Shown here: one piece after another, positions 42,215-50,779 of the stretch
Numbering within the stretch: position 1 is the first letter of the stretch
Layout: each line of letters opens with the position of its first letter
Assembly (NCBI RefSeq): GCF_013141715.1
Contig: NZ_WHOA01000007.1
Location: 1-64,000 of the forward strand
Direction: 5' to 3'
Source of the DNA: Paenibacillus phytorum
GTDB lineage: Bacteria; Bacillota; Bacilli; Paenibacillales; NBRC-103111
Length of the DNA stretch: 64,000 bases
Program-made: the position numbers and the translations under genes
The notes under the pieces: model-generated
Database searches by the model: none
Seen by the model: the letters and a program-made list of their open reading frames with translations, nothing else
What the model was told of the DNA's origin: nothing

Positions 42215-43027
42215 GTGGAGTGGATTTGGGGTTTAGCGGGAAGCTTGATCATCACAGGTGCGGCCTATTGGAAGGGATCCTTATCCTTATCGGGCTTGGC
42301 TGCTGCTGTGCTGCTCGGCACGTCGATGTTTGCACTGGGAAACTTAGCTTGGTTTGGGACACTTATCGCCTTCTTCGTATCTTCTACCTTATTATCTAAA
42401 CTCAAGCATCAACGTAAATCTGCAGCAGAAAGCGGTTATGCCAAAGGTGGAAGACGCGATGCCGGACAAGTTACTGCAAATGGCGGTCTTGGTTTATTGC
42501 TATGTATAGGGAATGCGGTTTGGCCCGATCCAGCTTGGTGGATTGTATTTGTTGGGGTTATGGCAACGGTCAATGCGGACACGTGGGCTACAGAAATAGG
42601 CGGAATGAGTAAATCTATACCGCGTTCAATCATTAACGGCAAGCTTGTTCCGGCTGGCACATCGGGTGGTGTAACGGGATTAGGACTGCTGGCTTCATTG
42701 CTGGGAGGAGCATTCATTGGTTTGGTTAGTGGATGGTTCAGTCAGATGATTGAGTTAGAGTATGAGGTAGGGTCATTTGCAGCGCTGATCGTACTGGGTG
42801 CTGTTTCTGGTCTGATGGGTTCTTTGGCTGATTCTTGGCTCGGGGCTACGGTTCAAGTCATGTATCGGTGTAACGTTTGTGGGAAAACCATCGAGAAACA
42901 GTCTCATTGTGGCCAGAAAGCCGCACAGATTCGCGGTATGAGAGTGATGACAAATGATATGGTCAATGCAGTATCCTCGCTAGTCGGAGGCGTTTTGTGC
43001 TTAGCATTAAGTGTTTTGATATTTTAA
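42215..43027 (+). CDS. DUF92 family membrane protein
   Basis: About 270 aa from GTG eight bases after TAGGAG (another GTG at 42206 overlaps it). Six helices with GGRRDAGQVTANGG, ATVNADTWATEIG and TSGGVTGLGLLAS, the TIGR00297/DUF92 hallmarks. Plant VTE6 of this family phosphorylates phytyl phosphate; the bacterial role may be isoprenoid phosphate metabolism. A Cys pair (CNVCGKTIEKQSHCG) near 225-240 resembles a small zinc site. Confidence 0.88.
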   Translation: MEWIWGLAGSLIITGAAYWKGSLSLSGLAAAVLLGTSMFALGNLAWFGTLIAFFVSSTLLSKLKHQRKSAAESGYAKGGRRDAGQVTANGGLGLLLCIGNAVWPDPAWWIVFVGVMATVNADTWATEIGGMSKSIPRSIINGKLVPAGTSGGVTGLGLLASLLGGAFIGLVSGWFSQMIELEYEVGSFAALIVLGAVSGLMGSLADSWLGATVQVMYRCNVCGKTIEKQSHCGQKAAQIRGMRVMTNDMVNAVSSLVGGVLCLALSVLIF

Positions 43028-43041
43028 AAATAACTACAAAG

Positions 43042-43078
43042 CAACCCTACTGCAATCTGTGCAGCAGGGTTGTTTTTG
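43042..43078. terminator. terminator of the DUF92 gene
   Basis: CAACCCTACTGC-AATCTGT-GCAGCAGGGTTG followed by TTTTTG. Confidence 0.88.
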
Positions 43079-43083
43079 TATGC

Positions 43084-43401
43084 TTAATGAACCGTTGAAC
43101 CACTTGGTTCAGTTTGGTCTTTATCATGTGCCGGTTGCGGGGGAGCTGGGGGGAATAAGGCATCCTGCAGCTGCTTTTCCAATTGCCGAACTTTACGCTG
43201 CAGCTTGTACTGACGTACCATTCCGAAGAGGCCGACAATCAGACCGCCTAACAAGGTGGATGTTAAAATGACAAGGATCAAGGGTGTGGATGTCTGAGCA
43301 AACATGAAATTTACTTGAACTGGTTCGACGTTAATGACGGCAAAGACAGCCGTTATGAGGGCGAATACTAAAGCAGATATGAGAATCCATTGCATCTTCA
43401 T
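43084..43401 (-). CDS. LapA-domain (DUF1049) membrane protein
   Basis: 105 aa. Two helices (IL...VFALITAVFAVINV and TPLILVILTSTLLGGLIVGLFG) with PVQVNFMFAQT between them, the LapA pattern, then a helical tail (VRQLEKQLQDAL) and a Pro-rich end. In Gram-negatives LapA/YciS goes with LPS assembly; in Firmicutes the role is unknown. Confidence 0.85.
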   Translation of the reverse strand: MKMQWILISALVFALITAVFAVINVEPVQVNFMFAQTSTPLILVILTSTLLGGLIVGLFGMVRQYKLQRKVRQLEKQLQDALFPPAPPQPAHDKDQTEPSGSTVH

Positions 43402-43425
43402 CCATCATTCATCCTTTCACCCCAA

Positions 43426-43466
43426 ATAAACGGCTACGCCGTCCTTCATGGACGGATGCGTTTATC
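43426..43466. repeat. structured intergenic element
   Basis: ATAAACGGCTACGCCGTCC-TTCAT-GGACGGATGCGTTTAT folds into a long imperfect hairpin with a perfect CCGTCC/GGACGG top. It has no T-run and lies just upstream of the LapA-like start. Confidence 0.5.
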
Positions 43467-43518
43467 TAGAAATACAGCCGACTTATCATGTGAAACTTAT
43501 AAATTCTTATATTTTGAG

Positions 43519-43552
43519 AAAAGGTTGAAGGCGTACGCCCTCAACCTTTATC
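43519..43552 (-). terminator. terminator of pepF
   Basis: On the minus strand AAAGGTTGAGGGCG-TA-CGCCTTCAACCTTTTC. Confidence 0.78.
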
Positions 43553-43559
43553 AGAACAA

Positions 43560-45350
43560 TTACTTCGTTAACTCTTCCATTTGATCAAGTAGGGAGCTGA
43601 AGACACTCATCGCTTGCTTGATTGGTTCCGGTGTGGACATGTCTACGCCGGCCTTTTTCAAGATGTTCAGAGAGTAGTCACTGCCGCCGCTTTTTAAGAA
43701 GCCTAAGTATCGGTCTACGGCAGGCTGGCCTTCATCCAGAATTTGCTTCGCAAAGATGGTTGCTGCGGAGAAGCCAGTTGCATATTTGTACACATAGAAG
43801 CTGTTGTAGAAGTGAGGAATTCGAGCCCATTCCATCTCGATATCCTGATCCACAACCATGGCATTCCCATGGTACAGCTTATTCAAGCCATAGTAGATTT
43901 CGCTGAATTCCTGCGGTGTCAGGGAATCTCCATTTTCTGATTTCTCATGTGTAATCATTTCGAATTCGGCAAACATCGTCTGACGGAATACCGTTGTTCT
44001 GAACTGATCCGCGTAGTAAGTAAGCAAGTAAAGCTTTTCTTTCGGATCCGTTACGCGTTTCAATAAATAGTCCATGAGCAGTGCCTCATTAAGCGTAGAA
44101 GCGACTTCCGCAAGGAAAATCGTATACTGCGCATAGCGGTACTCTTGGTTCTCATCGGACAAATACGAATGAATAGCGTGGCCCATTTCGTGTGTCAATG
44201 TGAACATGCTGTTCAAGTTATCCTTATGATTCAGAAGTACGTAAGGATGTGTGCCATAGGCACCCCAGCTGTAAGCGCCGTTCCGCTTATTTTTGTTCTC
44301 ATAGACATCGATCCAGTGGTTATCGAAGCCGTCTTGAAGAATTTTTAAGTAGTTTTCGCCTAATGGGGCTAAGCTTTTCTTAATTTCTTCTTTTGCTTGC
44401 TGGTAGGTGATGTCCATCTTGAACTCTTCAACCAGCGGGGCAAAAAGGTCGTACATATGTAATTCATCGACTTTAAGCAACTTCTTGCGGAGTTTCAGAT
44501 AACGCTGCAGCTGCGGCAAAGAATCGTGAATAGTGGAAATTAAGTTTGTATACACTTCTTTCTTAATATTGTCCCCAAACAGGGTGGATTCAAGAACGGA
44601 AGGGTAGTGACGAGCCTTGGCATAGAAGATATTCTTATTAATATTCGCGCTAAGCGTTGCTCCAATTGTATTCTTATTGTTGCGATAAGTTTCGTAGACA
44701 GCATGGAAGGCGTTTTTTCGAACTTCGGCGTTGCGGCTCTCTAGGAATTGAATGTAACTTCCATGAGTAAGTTCGACTTCTTCACCTTTTTCATTCTTAA
44801 TTTTTGGGAATTTCAAATCGGCATTGTTCAGCATACCGAAGATAGTGCTTGGCGCTCCGGCCATGTTACCCGCTTGGGCAAGTAAAGCTTCCTGATCCTT
44901 GGATAACGTATGCGGCTTCTGGCGAATCATTTCTTCGAGTGTGTCCTTATAGAAAGATAAAGAAGGATCTTCCACCAGCTGCTTAAGCTTTTCATCCGAT
45001 AAACTGAGAATTTCTGGTGAAACAAATGAGAGCGCTTCTCCTACTTCGACACTGATTTTTTTTGCTTTTTCCGATAAGGCCTGGTAAGTAGGTTCTGCTG
45101 TATCTTCATGGTGTTTCATATTGGCATAAACGTACAGTCTTTCTGTTTTCAGAGAGACTTCATCTTCCAACTGGAAACATTGCTTTACCGTAGCGGAATC
45201 GCTAAGTTTTCCTTGGAAGGCGCTGATTTTGCCAAGCGAGTTTTTCACACTCTGAAATTCCTGATCCCAAGCCTTCTGATCGGCAAATAAATCCTCCTGA
45301 TTCCAGCGGTGCTCGGCCGGTACTTGCTTGCGATCCAATATTTGAGTCAT
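43560..45350 (-). CDS. pepF: oligoendopeptidase F
   Basis: 596 aa from MTQILDRKQVPAEHRWNQED, with AGGAGGG seven bases upstream. M3-family zinc peptidase: TLTHEMGHAIHSYLS holds the HExxH, and the downstream Glu is in FLAEVASTLNEAL. It cuts peptides of about 7-17 residues in the cytoplasm. In the same frame 40 codons upstream a second ATG (45470) with GGGAG would add a secretion-signal-like stretch; see findings. Confidence 0.93.
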   Translation of the reverse strand: MTQILDRKQVPAEHRWNQEDLFADQKAWDQEFQSVKNSLGKISAFQGKLSDSATVKQCFQLEDEVSLKTERLYVYANMKHHEDTAEPTYQALSEKAKKISVEVGEALSFVSPEILSLSDEKLKQLVEDPSLSFYKDTLEEMIRQKPHTLSKDQEALLAQAGNMAGAPSTIFGMLNNADLKFPKIKNEKGEEVELTHGSYIQFLESRNAEVRKNAFHAVYETYRNNKNTIGATLSANINKNIFYAKARHYPSVLESTLFGDNIKKEVYTNLISTIHDSLPQLQRYLKLRKKLLKVDELHMYDLFAPLVEEFKMDITYQQAKEEIKKSLAPLGENYLKILQDGFDNHWIDVYENKNKRNGAYSWGAYGTHPYVLLNHKDNLNSMFTLTHEMGHAIHSYLSDENQEYRYAQYTIFLAEVASTLNEALLMDYLLKRVTDPKEKLYLLTYYADQFRTTVFRQTMFAEFEMITHEKSENGDSLTPQEFSEIYYGLNKLYHGNAMVVDQDIEMEWARIPHFYNSFYVYKYATGFSAATIFAKQILDEGQPAVDRYLGFLKSGGSDYSLNILKKAGVDMSTPEPIKQAMSVFSSLLDQMEELTK

Positions 45351-45574
45351 CGGAGCCCTCCTGTCCTTGTTTTGAGATTGGGGTAATCGGTTGTCTTTGG
45401 CATGTAATTCGGCAGCTGGGATTGAGCTTAGAAGAAGTCCCATTGCCGCTGTCACATAGATCCAGCGCATTACGGTCACGCTCCCGGCGTATTCCCACAT
45501 GGGATGTGCTTGATAAAATCCCATAACATGGTTTTCACCTAGTATGACCGTTAACCCATTCATTTATGATTATA

Positions 45575-45606
45575 TGAAAAAGCTGGAAGGAAGTAAATTT
45601 ACTTTC
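45575..45606 (-). terminator. terminator of the 60-aa membrane protein gene
   Basis: On the minus strand AGCCGGAAAGTAAATTTACTTCCTTCCAGCTTTTTC; overlaps the end of the gene. Confidence 0.65.
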
Positions 45607-45781
45607 CGGCTCCAAAGAAGCTAATTAAGATTAGTACAAACGATATCGAGACCATTACAATCGCCAGCAAGGCTAGGTACCGTTTCATTTGTGCCGGTAG
45701 GCTGTCTTTTTTCATAATCAAAATGATGGCTAGGCAGAAGGATACGAGTACAAATGTGATGATAGATCCGGAATCGGTCAT
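45599..45781 (-). CDS. 60-aa two-helix membrane protein, unknown
   Basis: MTDSGSIITFVLVSFCLAII, a positive turn (MKKDSLPAQMKRY), then a second helix (LALLAIVMVSISFVLILISFF). AAGGATGA precedes the start. It lies downstream of the TerC gene on the same strand and could share its transcript. Confidence 0.65.
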   Translation of the reverse strand: MTDSGSIITFVLVSFCLAIILIMKKDSLPAQMKRYLALLAIVMVSISFVLILISFFGAGK

Positions 45782-45869
45782 TGTTGAATCATCCTTATCC
45801 CTATAGAGTATGACACTAGCTAACTAACGCATGATACTAACTTTCGCTGTGTAAATGAAAACTCCTTTT

Positions 45870-46706
45870 TCAGCCGGCATGCGGCATCGTTTCATCCGGA
45901 TTTTCATCATCCTCCGCTTTGACCAGTATGAACTTGCCGCGAGAGTCCATTTTGACGGTAAAACGATCTTCAGCAGCAATCTGTGCTTCATCGCTTAATT
46001 CCTTAGGAAGTGTAAGCTGACCGCTGTCCCCAACTTCGACCTGGTAGCCAATCATTTTGGACCATTTGCCTGCTGCAAGCACAACTAAGATGAGTAAACC
46101 AATGAATAACCATTTACCAAGCGGATTTGAGTTGAAATAAGGGGCAAGGAATTTCTCGCCGGTAATCATTTTACCAGCTGTTAATACGAGAACACCAGCA
46201 CCGATATATAGGATCGACGGATACTTCTCAATCCATTTGATGAACAGCGTACTGCCCCATACAACGATAGGCACACTTACCAGAAGCCCGATAATAACAA
46301 GTATGAAGTTACCGTGAGCAGCTCCTGCTACAGCGATGACATTATCGAGTCCCATCACGGCATCAGCCACAATAATGGTTCGAATGGCAGCCCAGATGCC
46401 GTCTTTGGCCTTAATGTCTCCGTGATTCTTCTTTTCACTAAGCAGTTTATACGAAATCCAGAGGAGAAGAATACCGCCTGCCAGTAGAAGACCAGGAATT
46501 TTCAGAAGAGTAACGACAGCCATTGTAGCTAGAGCACGAATGACGATGGCGCCTATCGTACCCAAGAGGATGACTTGTTTTTGCGTTTCCTTTTTCAAAT
46601 TACGAGCAGCCATACCGATAACGATCGCGTTATCCCCCGCAAGTACCAGATCAATGAGAATAATGCTGAGCAGTGAGACGAAGAAACCTGTTGATAACCA
46701 ATCCAT
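45870..46706 (-). CDS. TerC-family membrane protein (probable Mn2+ exporter)
   Basis: 278 aa with seven helices. Both TerC acidic motifs are present (LAGDNAIVIGMAARNL; DAVMGLDNVIAVAG), and a soluble tail ends the protein (RGKFILVKAEDDENPDE). TerC proteins under yybP-ykoY riboswitches (YceF/YkoY in Bacillus) export manganese or metallate secreted enzymes. The Mn2+ riboswitch upstream supports that role here. Confidence 0.92.
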   Translation of the reverse strand: MDWLSTGFFVSLLSIILIDLVLAGDNAIVIGMAARNLKKETQKQVILLGTIGAIVIRALATMAVVTLLKIPGLLLAGGILLLWISYKLLSEKKNHGDIKAKDGIWAAIRTIIVADAVMGLDNVIAVAGAAHGNFILVIIGLLVSVPIVVWGSTLFIKWIEKYPSILYIGAGVLVLTAGKMITGEKFLAPYFNSNPLGKWLFIGLLILVVLAAGKWSKMIGYQVEVGDSGQLTLPKELSDEAQIAAEDRFTVKMDSRGKFILVKAEDDENPDETMPHAG

Positions 46707-46743
46707 GAGCGAACACTCCCTTAAGCGTATTTTTGAAAAAAAT

Positions 46744-46778
46744 AGAGCCTAGCACCGGTGACCGGTGAAGGCTCTAAT
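46744..46778 (-). terminator. second terminator before terC
   Basis: On the minus strand AGAGCCTTCACCGGT-CACCGGTGCTAGGCTCT followed by ATTTTTTT, 38 bp before the start codon and independent of the aptamer. Confidence 0.8.
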
Positions 46779-46783
46779 TCATC

Positions 46784-46820
46784 AAAAAAGACCTTCACCA
46801 ATAAACATGGCAAAGGTCTT
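46784..46820 (-). terminator. Mn2+ riboswitch terminator
   Basis: On the minus strand AAGACCTTTGCC...GGTGAAGGTCTTTTTT. Its 5' arm is the conserved 3' end of the aptamer (GCAAGACCUUUGCC), so aptamer and terminator are mutually exclusive: metal binding should permit read-through. Confidence 0.88.
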
Positions 46821-46915
46821 GCTAACAACGTTGTCGTTGCCAATAAAGCCGGGACCTGATGAGGATCCGAATTGACGACTTTACTGTATCAGCTACTCCC
46901 CTTTGGAGTGATACG
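46805..46915 (-). ncRNA. yybP-ykoY manganese riboswitch
   Basis: Minus-strand RNA with AAAGGGGAGUAGCUG, AAAGUCGUCAAUUCGGAUCC, CCGGCUUUAUUGGCAACGACAACGUUGUUAGCAAGACCUUU (split here into its conserved blocks). Both loop segments that hold Mn2+ and the closing AAAGGG/CCUUU helix are visible. Downstream gene terC is a standard target. Confidence 0.93.
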
Positions 46916-46979
46916 TATGAACTTATAAGTTAATTATAAGAAGGGTGGATGTGAAAGTCAAGGCATTTGGACCAAAGAA

Positions 46980-47225
46980 TTAAACTTCTTTGAAAGCATC
47001 CATGATGGCTTGCCATTCTTCATCTGTGCCTTGGAATTTGTCTTTGGCAAACCGCTCATTAGCCCAGTGTAACATAGCTGGTCGTCCGATGAAGGTGTGG
47101 CACTCTTCGCCCCATTGATCGGTTATTTCGGTTAATACGATTTTACTGCCTTGTACCTCGACATTTAGCATGTTCCATTTATCTTTTTTGTAAATAACGT
47201 GTTTCTTAAAAGGTTGATTTGACAC
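46980..47225 (-). CDS. 81-aa hypothetical protein
   Basis: GTG start (MSNQPFKKHVIYKKDKWNML) seven bases after GAGGAAAA; an in-frame frame open from 47276 is rejected. A small alpha/beta protein: WNMLNVEVQGSKIVLTEIT, then GRPAMLHWANERF and a helix EEWQAIMDAFKEV. Family not recognised. Confidence 0.65.
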   Translation of the reverse strand: MSNQPFKKHVIYKKDKWNMLNVEVQGSKIVLTEITDQWGEECHTFIGRPAMLHWANERFAKDKFQGTDEEWQAIMDAFKEV

Positions 47226-47425
47226 TTGTTTTCCTCGTTTCTGCATTGAGCTCAAAGATATAAGCAATCGTACCACAAAAAGTGGTGATTTCCAAACAAG
47301 CAGCTGTCAATTTTCTTGTTGCCTCCAATCAGGGTCCCATGATAAAATCCTCCTAATCCTTTCCATAGGGAATGGGTTATGAGGCAGTTAGGCAAAGCGA
47401 AGAGTTGAGCAGAGGAGAGATGAGC

Positions 47426-48142
47426 ATGGAACAAAAGCGTGTTTATGAGCAGGTTGGGGTTGCGATGACCTCAAGATCGTATGCAGAATATCAGAAAATG
47501 TTTATTTTGCAGACAGAAAATTTAATTGGTAAGCGAGTCTTAGATGTTGCAGGCGGTGCATCTTCCTTTACGGTAGAAGCGCGGCAGCTGGGTATCTTGT
47601 CAGAAGCGGTTGATCCTCTATATGAGAAATCTGCTGAGGAGATCGCGGAGCATGGTCTGCAAGAGATCGAGCTTGTTGCAGCCAAAATGGAAAAGTTAGT
47701 AGATGTGTATGATTGGACGTATTATGGTTCTGTTGACAAACACAAAGCTGGACGCGTCAAGGGCCTTGAGCAGTTTGTAAATGATTTCTCGAGTAAAGAT
47801 GCAGCTTCCAGGTATCATGCTGCTTGTCTTCCTTCACTTCCATTTGCAGAAGAGAGCTTTGACCTTGTTTTAATCAGTCATTTTCTCTTTCTATATGAAG
47901 ATCAATTCGACTACTCTTTTCATCGGGCAGCCGTTAAGGAACTGCTTCGTGTCTGTAAGCCTGGTGGCGAAGTGCGTATTTATCCATTATTGAATTTTCG
48001 GCAAGCCGAATATAGCAAGCTATCAGAATTAATAAATGAGCTCACAAATGGAGGATATCTGGTCCAAAAAAGGGAAGCGAGCCTGCCTTTTTTACCAAAT
48101 TCTCATCTATATTTAAGCATAATTAAACACCCCTCTGCATAG
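47426..48142 (+). CDS. class I SAM-dependent methyltransferase
   Basis: 238 aa from MEQKRVYEQVGVAM, seven bases after GAGGAGA. RVLDVAGGASSFTVEA is SAM motif I; LPFAEESFDLVLISHFLFLY and LRVCKPGGEVRIYPLL are the later motifs. Substrate unknown. Confidence 0.86.
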   Translation: MEQKRVYEQVGVAMTSRSYAEYQKMFILQTENLIGKRVLDVAGGASSFTVEARQLGILSEAVDPLYEKSAEEIAEHGLQEIELVAAKMEKLVDVYDWTYYGSVDKHKAGRVKGLEQFVNDFSSKDAASRYHAACLPSLPFAEESFDLVLISHFLFLYEDQFDYSFHRAAVKELLRVCKPGGEVRIYPLLNFRQAEYSKLSELINELTNGGYLVQKREASLPFLPNSHLYLSIIKHPSA

Positions 48143-48195
48143 TGGAAAACGTTGGTACATCAACAAATATTAGCTTATCCACACCGTTTTTTTCG

Positions 48196-48224
48196 TTGAT
48201 TTATCACCTTGCTAATGGTATAAT
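48196..48224 (+). promoter_or_regulatory. promoter of the cold shock gene
   Basis: TTGATT, 17-bp spacer, TATAAT; leaves a leader of about 40 nt. Confidence 0.7.
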
Positions 48225-48269
48225 TTCCTTATTCGTCATAGATGGCGATATTTTTAGGAGGTTGTTCAT

Positions 48270-48467
48270 TTGAAGGGTACAGTTAAATGGTTTAACGCAG
48301 AAAAAGGCTACGGTTTCATTTCTGTTGATGGAGGCGACGATGTATTCGTTCACTTCTCCGCAATTCAGGGCGAAGGATTCAAAACATTAGAAGAAGGCCA
48401 ATCCGTTGAGTTTGATATTACTCAAGGCAACCGTGGTCCTCAAGCAGCTAACGTCACAAAATTATAA
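48270..48467 (+). CDS. csp: cold shock protein (CspB family)
   Basis: 65 aa from a TTG eight bases after TTAGGAGG. RNP1 KGYGFISV and RNP2 VFVHFSAI are intact in the single OB fold. Binds single-stranded RNA/DNA as a chaperone. Confidence 0.96.
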   Translation: MKGTVKWFNAEKGYGFISVDGGDDVFVHFSAIQGEGFKTLEEGQSVEFDITQGNRGPQAANVTKL

Positions 48468-48517
48468 GAAACTGGGACTTCCCACTTATAAATAGAGTGT
48501 CATAGCACAAACAACAA

Positions 48518-48557
48518 AAGACAGTGCCCGTATCCACTCGGGGGCTGTCTTTTTTGC
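48518..48557 (+). terminator. terminator of csp
   Basis: AAAGACAGTGCCCG...CGGGGGCTGTCTTTTTTG. Confidence 0.85.
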
Positions 48558-48587
48558 GATTCTCCTTGACCGCTTTCTATAGAAAAT

Positions 48588-48622
48588 AGCCTGTACACTT
48601 CCTAGGAGGAGATGTACAGGCT
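48588..48622 (-). terminator. terminator of the glucosaminate-type operon
   Basis: On the minus strand AGCCTGTACA...TGTACAGGCT followed by ATTTTC, 27 bp after the gntP stop. Confidence 0.72.
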
Positions 48623-48648
48623 TATTTATTTCGAAGAGCAGCCAAATG

Positions 48649-49974
48649 TTATACGAACATATCGACGATGAGCACGGTTCCAAATGCAATAAACGAAAGC
48701 AGTGTTTCGAGTACCGTCCACGTTTTAAACGTTTCTTTGACCGTTAACCCGAGATATTCTTTGACCATCCAGAAACCGGCGTCATTGACGTGGGAGAGCA
48801 TAAGCGAGCCTGCGCCTGTGGCGATAACGAGCAGCTCCAAGTTCACGCCTGACATATGCTCAACAATCGGCGAAACAATACCAGCCGCTGTTGTTAATGC
48901 CACTGTTGCCGAACCAGTCGCGACTCGGATTAATCCAGCAACCATGAAAGCTAGAACAATAGGAGAAAGGGAGATATTCTCCGCCATTTGAGCAATGGAT
49001 GTACCAACGCCACTGGCAATAAGGATCTGTTTAAACCCGCCGCCAGCACCGATAATCAAAATAATTGAACCTACAGGTAACAGACATTCATGAGATAGCT
49101 TGCTGATATAATTTTTATTCATTCCTTGGCGGATGCCTAAGAAGTAGAAGGCTGCAAAACATGAGATTAGAAGCGCAATCACCGAATTCCCAATAAAGAC
49201 TAGGAATTTCATAAATCCAATAGGAAGTGACAAATAGGGTGCAACAACCGACAAGACCATCAATAATACAGGCAATAAGATAATGAAAAACGAAATGCCG
49301 GCTCCTGGCAGTTTTTCAGGCTCTGTGCTTGCACTGAGCAGCTCTGGTTCATTCTCGGGAACCACACGTTTATGCACCCATTTAGCAAACAAAGGACCTG
49401 CAATGATCGCCGCTGGGATCGCAATGATGAGAGAGTAAATAAGAACTTTTCCGATATCAGCTTTGTATATACCGATGGCTGTCATAGCCCCAGGATGCGG
49501 CGGCACAAGACCATGAACAATGGATAATCCGGCGATGACAGGCAGGCCGATTAACAAAATATTTTGTTTCGTTGATTTATGGATAGAAATGACCAAAGGA
49601 AGCAGCATGACAATCCCTACGTCAAAAAATACTGGGATCCCTATAATAAAACCGGAGAGAAGCATGGCCCAAGGCAATCTTTTTTCACCAAAAACCCGTA
49701 TGAAGAAATTGGCCACTTGTGTGCCAGCGCCTGAATCTGACATCATTTTTCCTAAAATCGTACCTAACGCTAATATGCCAACTAAATGGCCTAAAACGTT
49801 TCCAACTCCAGTTTCATATGCACCAACAATTTTATCCATGGATAACCCGGCCATAATCGCTAAGAACAAGCTGGCAACGGTTAAGCTAATAAACGCATGC
49901 CATTTCCACCAGGCTACGCCTAAAATGACAATCACAATCGCTAACAATGTAACCATTAATAGATACATATTCAT
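48649..49974 (-). CDS. gntP: GntP-family gluconate/aldonate:H+ symporter
   Basis: 441 aa, about twelve helices. Family blocks include GNVLGHLVGILALGTILGKMM, GLVPPHPGAMTAIGIY and ATGSATVALTTAAGIV. Carries gluconate and similar aldonates. It is the last gene of the operon, 79 bp after the GntR gene; the substrate is inferred from the DgaE/DgaF genes to be D-glucosaminate or a derivative. Confidence 0.92.
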   Translation of the reverse strand: MNMYLLMVTLLAIVIVILGVAWWKWHAFISLTVASLFLAIMAGLSMDKIVGAYETGVGNVLGHLVGILALGTILGKMMSDSGAGTQVANFFIRVFGEKRLPWAMLLSGFIIGIPVFFDVGIVMLLPLVISIHKSTKQNILLIGLPVIAGLSIVHGLVPPHPGAMTAIGIYKADIGKVLIYSLIIAIPAAIIAGPLFAKWVHKRVVPENEPELLSASTEPEKLPGAGISFFIILLPVLLMVLSVVAPYLSLPIGFMKFLVFIGNSVIALLISCFAAFYFLGIRQGMNKNYISKLSHECLLPVGSIILIIGAGGGFKQILIASGVGTSIAQMAENISLSPIVLAFMVAGLIRVATGSATVALTTAAGIVSPIVEHMSGVNLELLVIATGAGSLMLSHVNDAGFWMVKEYLGLTVKETFKTWTVLETLLSFIAFGTVLIVDMFV

Positions 49975-50053
49975 AAATAATCCCTCTTCTCCATGGTGTA
50001 GTAAGCGTTATCATCGTGTAGACGAGAAAAGGAAATGCGCTTTTCCTTGTATC

Positions 50054-50779
50054 TTAACTGTCGTAATTGACTACATAGTTGTGCATTACCGTGCTGTAAT
50101 AACCTTTACTGAATTCGATCAGATCGCCACGTTCATCAAACGAATAACGTAATCTCTTCAATAGAGGGGTTCCTTCTTTTACATGCAGAATTTTTTCCAC
50201 ATAAGAAGGAGCGGTGGCAGCAGCAAACTCATCTCGATACTTTTCTAAGGCAATTCCGTGCTCCTCAAGCAATTCATACAAGGATTGATCATTCAAATCC
50301 GAGAGTTCGATATTTGACATTTGCATGGATAGATAGTGGGAGTAGTGGATATAGGGTGTGTCATTCAAGTGATAAAGACGTTCGATGAACAAGCAGCGCT
50401 CCCCAAATAATTGATAAGGTTCTGTGCCTAACTCATTTGTTACAACTTCGGCTCGCAATATTTGCTTGTGAATTTGATGGCCTTCTTCAACTAGAACTTC
50501 TGTGAAACGCTTCCATTTGGAAAGCTTAGACATAGAAGCATTTCGTATAACCTTGGTCCCTTTGCCGCTGCTCTTTTCCAAATATCCTTCTTGCGCAAGT
50601 TCTTTGATAGCATTGCGAATGGTGATCTTGCTGACATCGAATTCCTGCTCTAGCTGTGGCTCTGACGGTATATTCGTTCCTAAGGGATACACACCGTGTA
50701 AGATGCGATCCTTTAGGATATTCATGATTTGTAAATATAAAGGTCTTTTATTGCGGGATAAATTCACCAATCCAATCAC
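50054..50779 (-). CDS. GntR-family (HutC/UTRA) regulator
   Basis: 241 aa from a GTG that shares its G with the TAG stop of the kinase gene, so translation is coupled. Winged helix (IPSEPQLEQEFDVSKITIRNAIKELAQEGYL, about 38-70, quoted as PSEPQLEQEFDVSKITIRNA) and a UTRA ligand domain (LFIERLYHLNDTPYIHYSHY). It probably represses the operon and is released by a phosphorylated intermediate. Twin TATAACGTTATA sites lie before the first gene. Confidence 0.92.
   Translation of the reverse strand: MIGLVNLSRNKRPLYLQIMNILKDRILHGVYPLGTNIPSEPQLEQEFDVSKITIRNAIKELAQEGYLEKSSGKGTKVIRNASMSKLSKWKRFTEVLVEEGHQIHKQILRAEVVTNELGTEPYQLFGERCLFIERLYHLNDTPYIHYSHYLSMQMSNIELSDLNDQSLYELLEEHGIALEKYRDEFAAATAPSYVEKILHVKEGTPLLKRLRYSFDERGDLIEFSKGYYSTVMHNYVVNYDS

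Noticed and set aside
45471-45563. Extension of pepF to an ATG at 45563
   Set aside because: The extra 31 residues have no ribosome site or family similarity. Only the starts at 45470 and 45350 deserve attention.
49520-50152. 210-codon plus-strand frame across gntP and the GntR gene
   Set aside because: It is antisense to two well-supported genes and has no family features or ribosome site.
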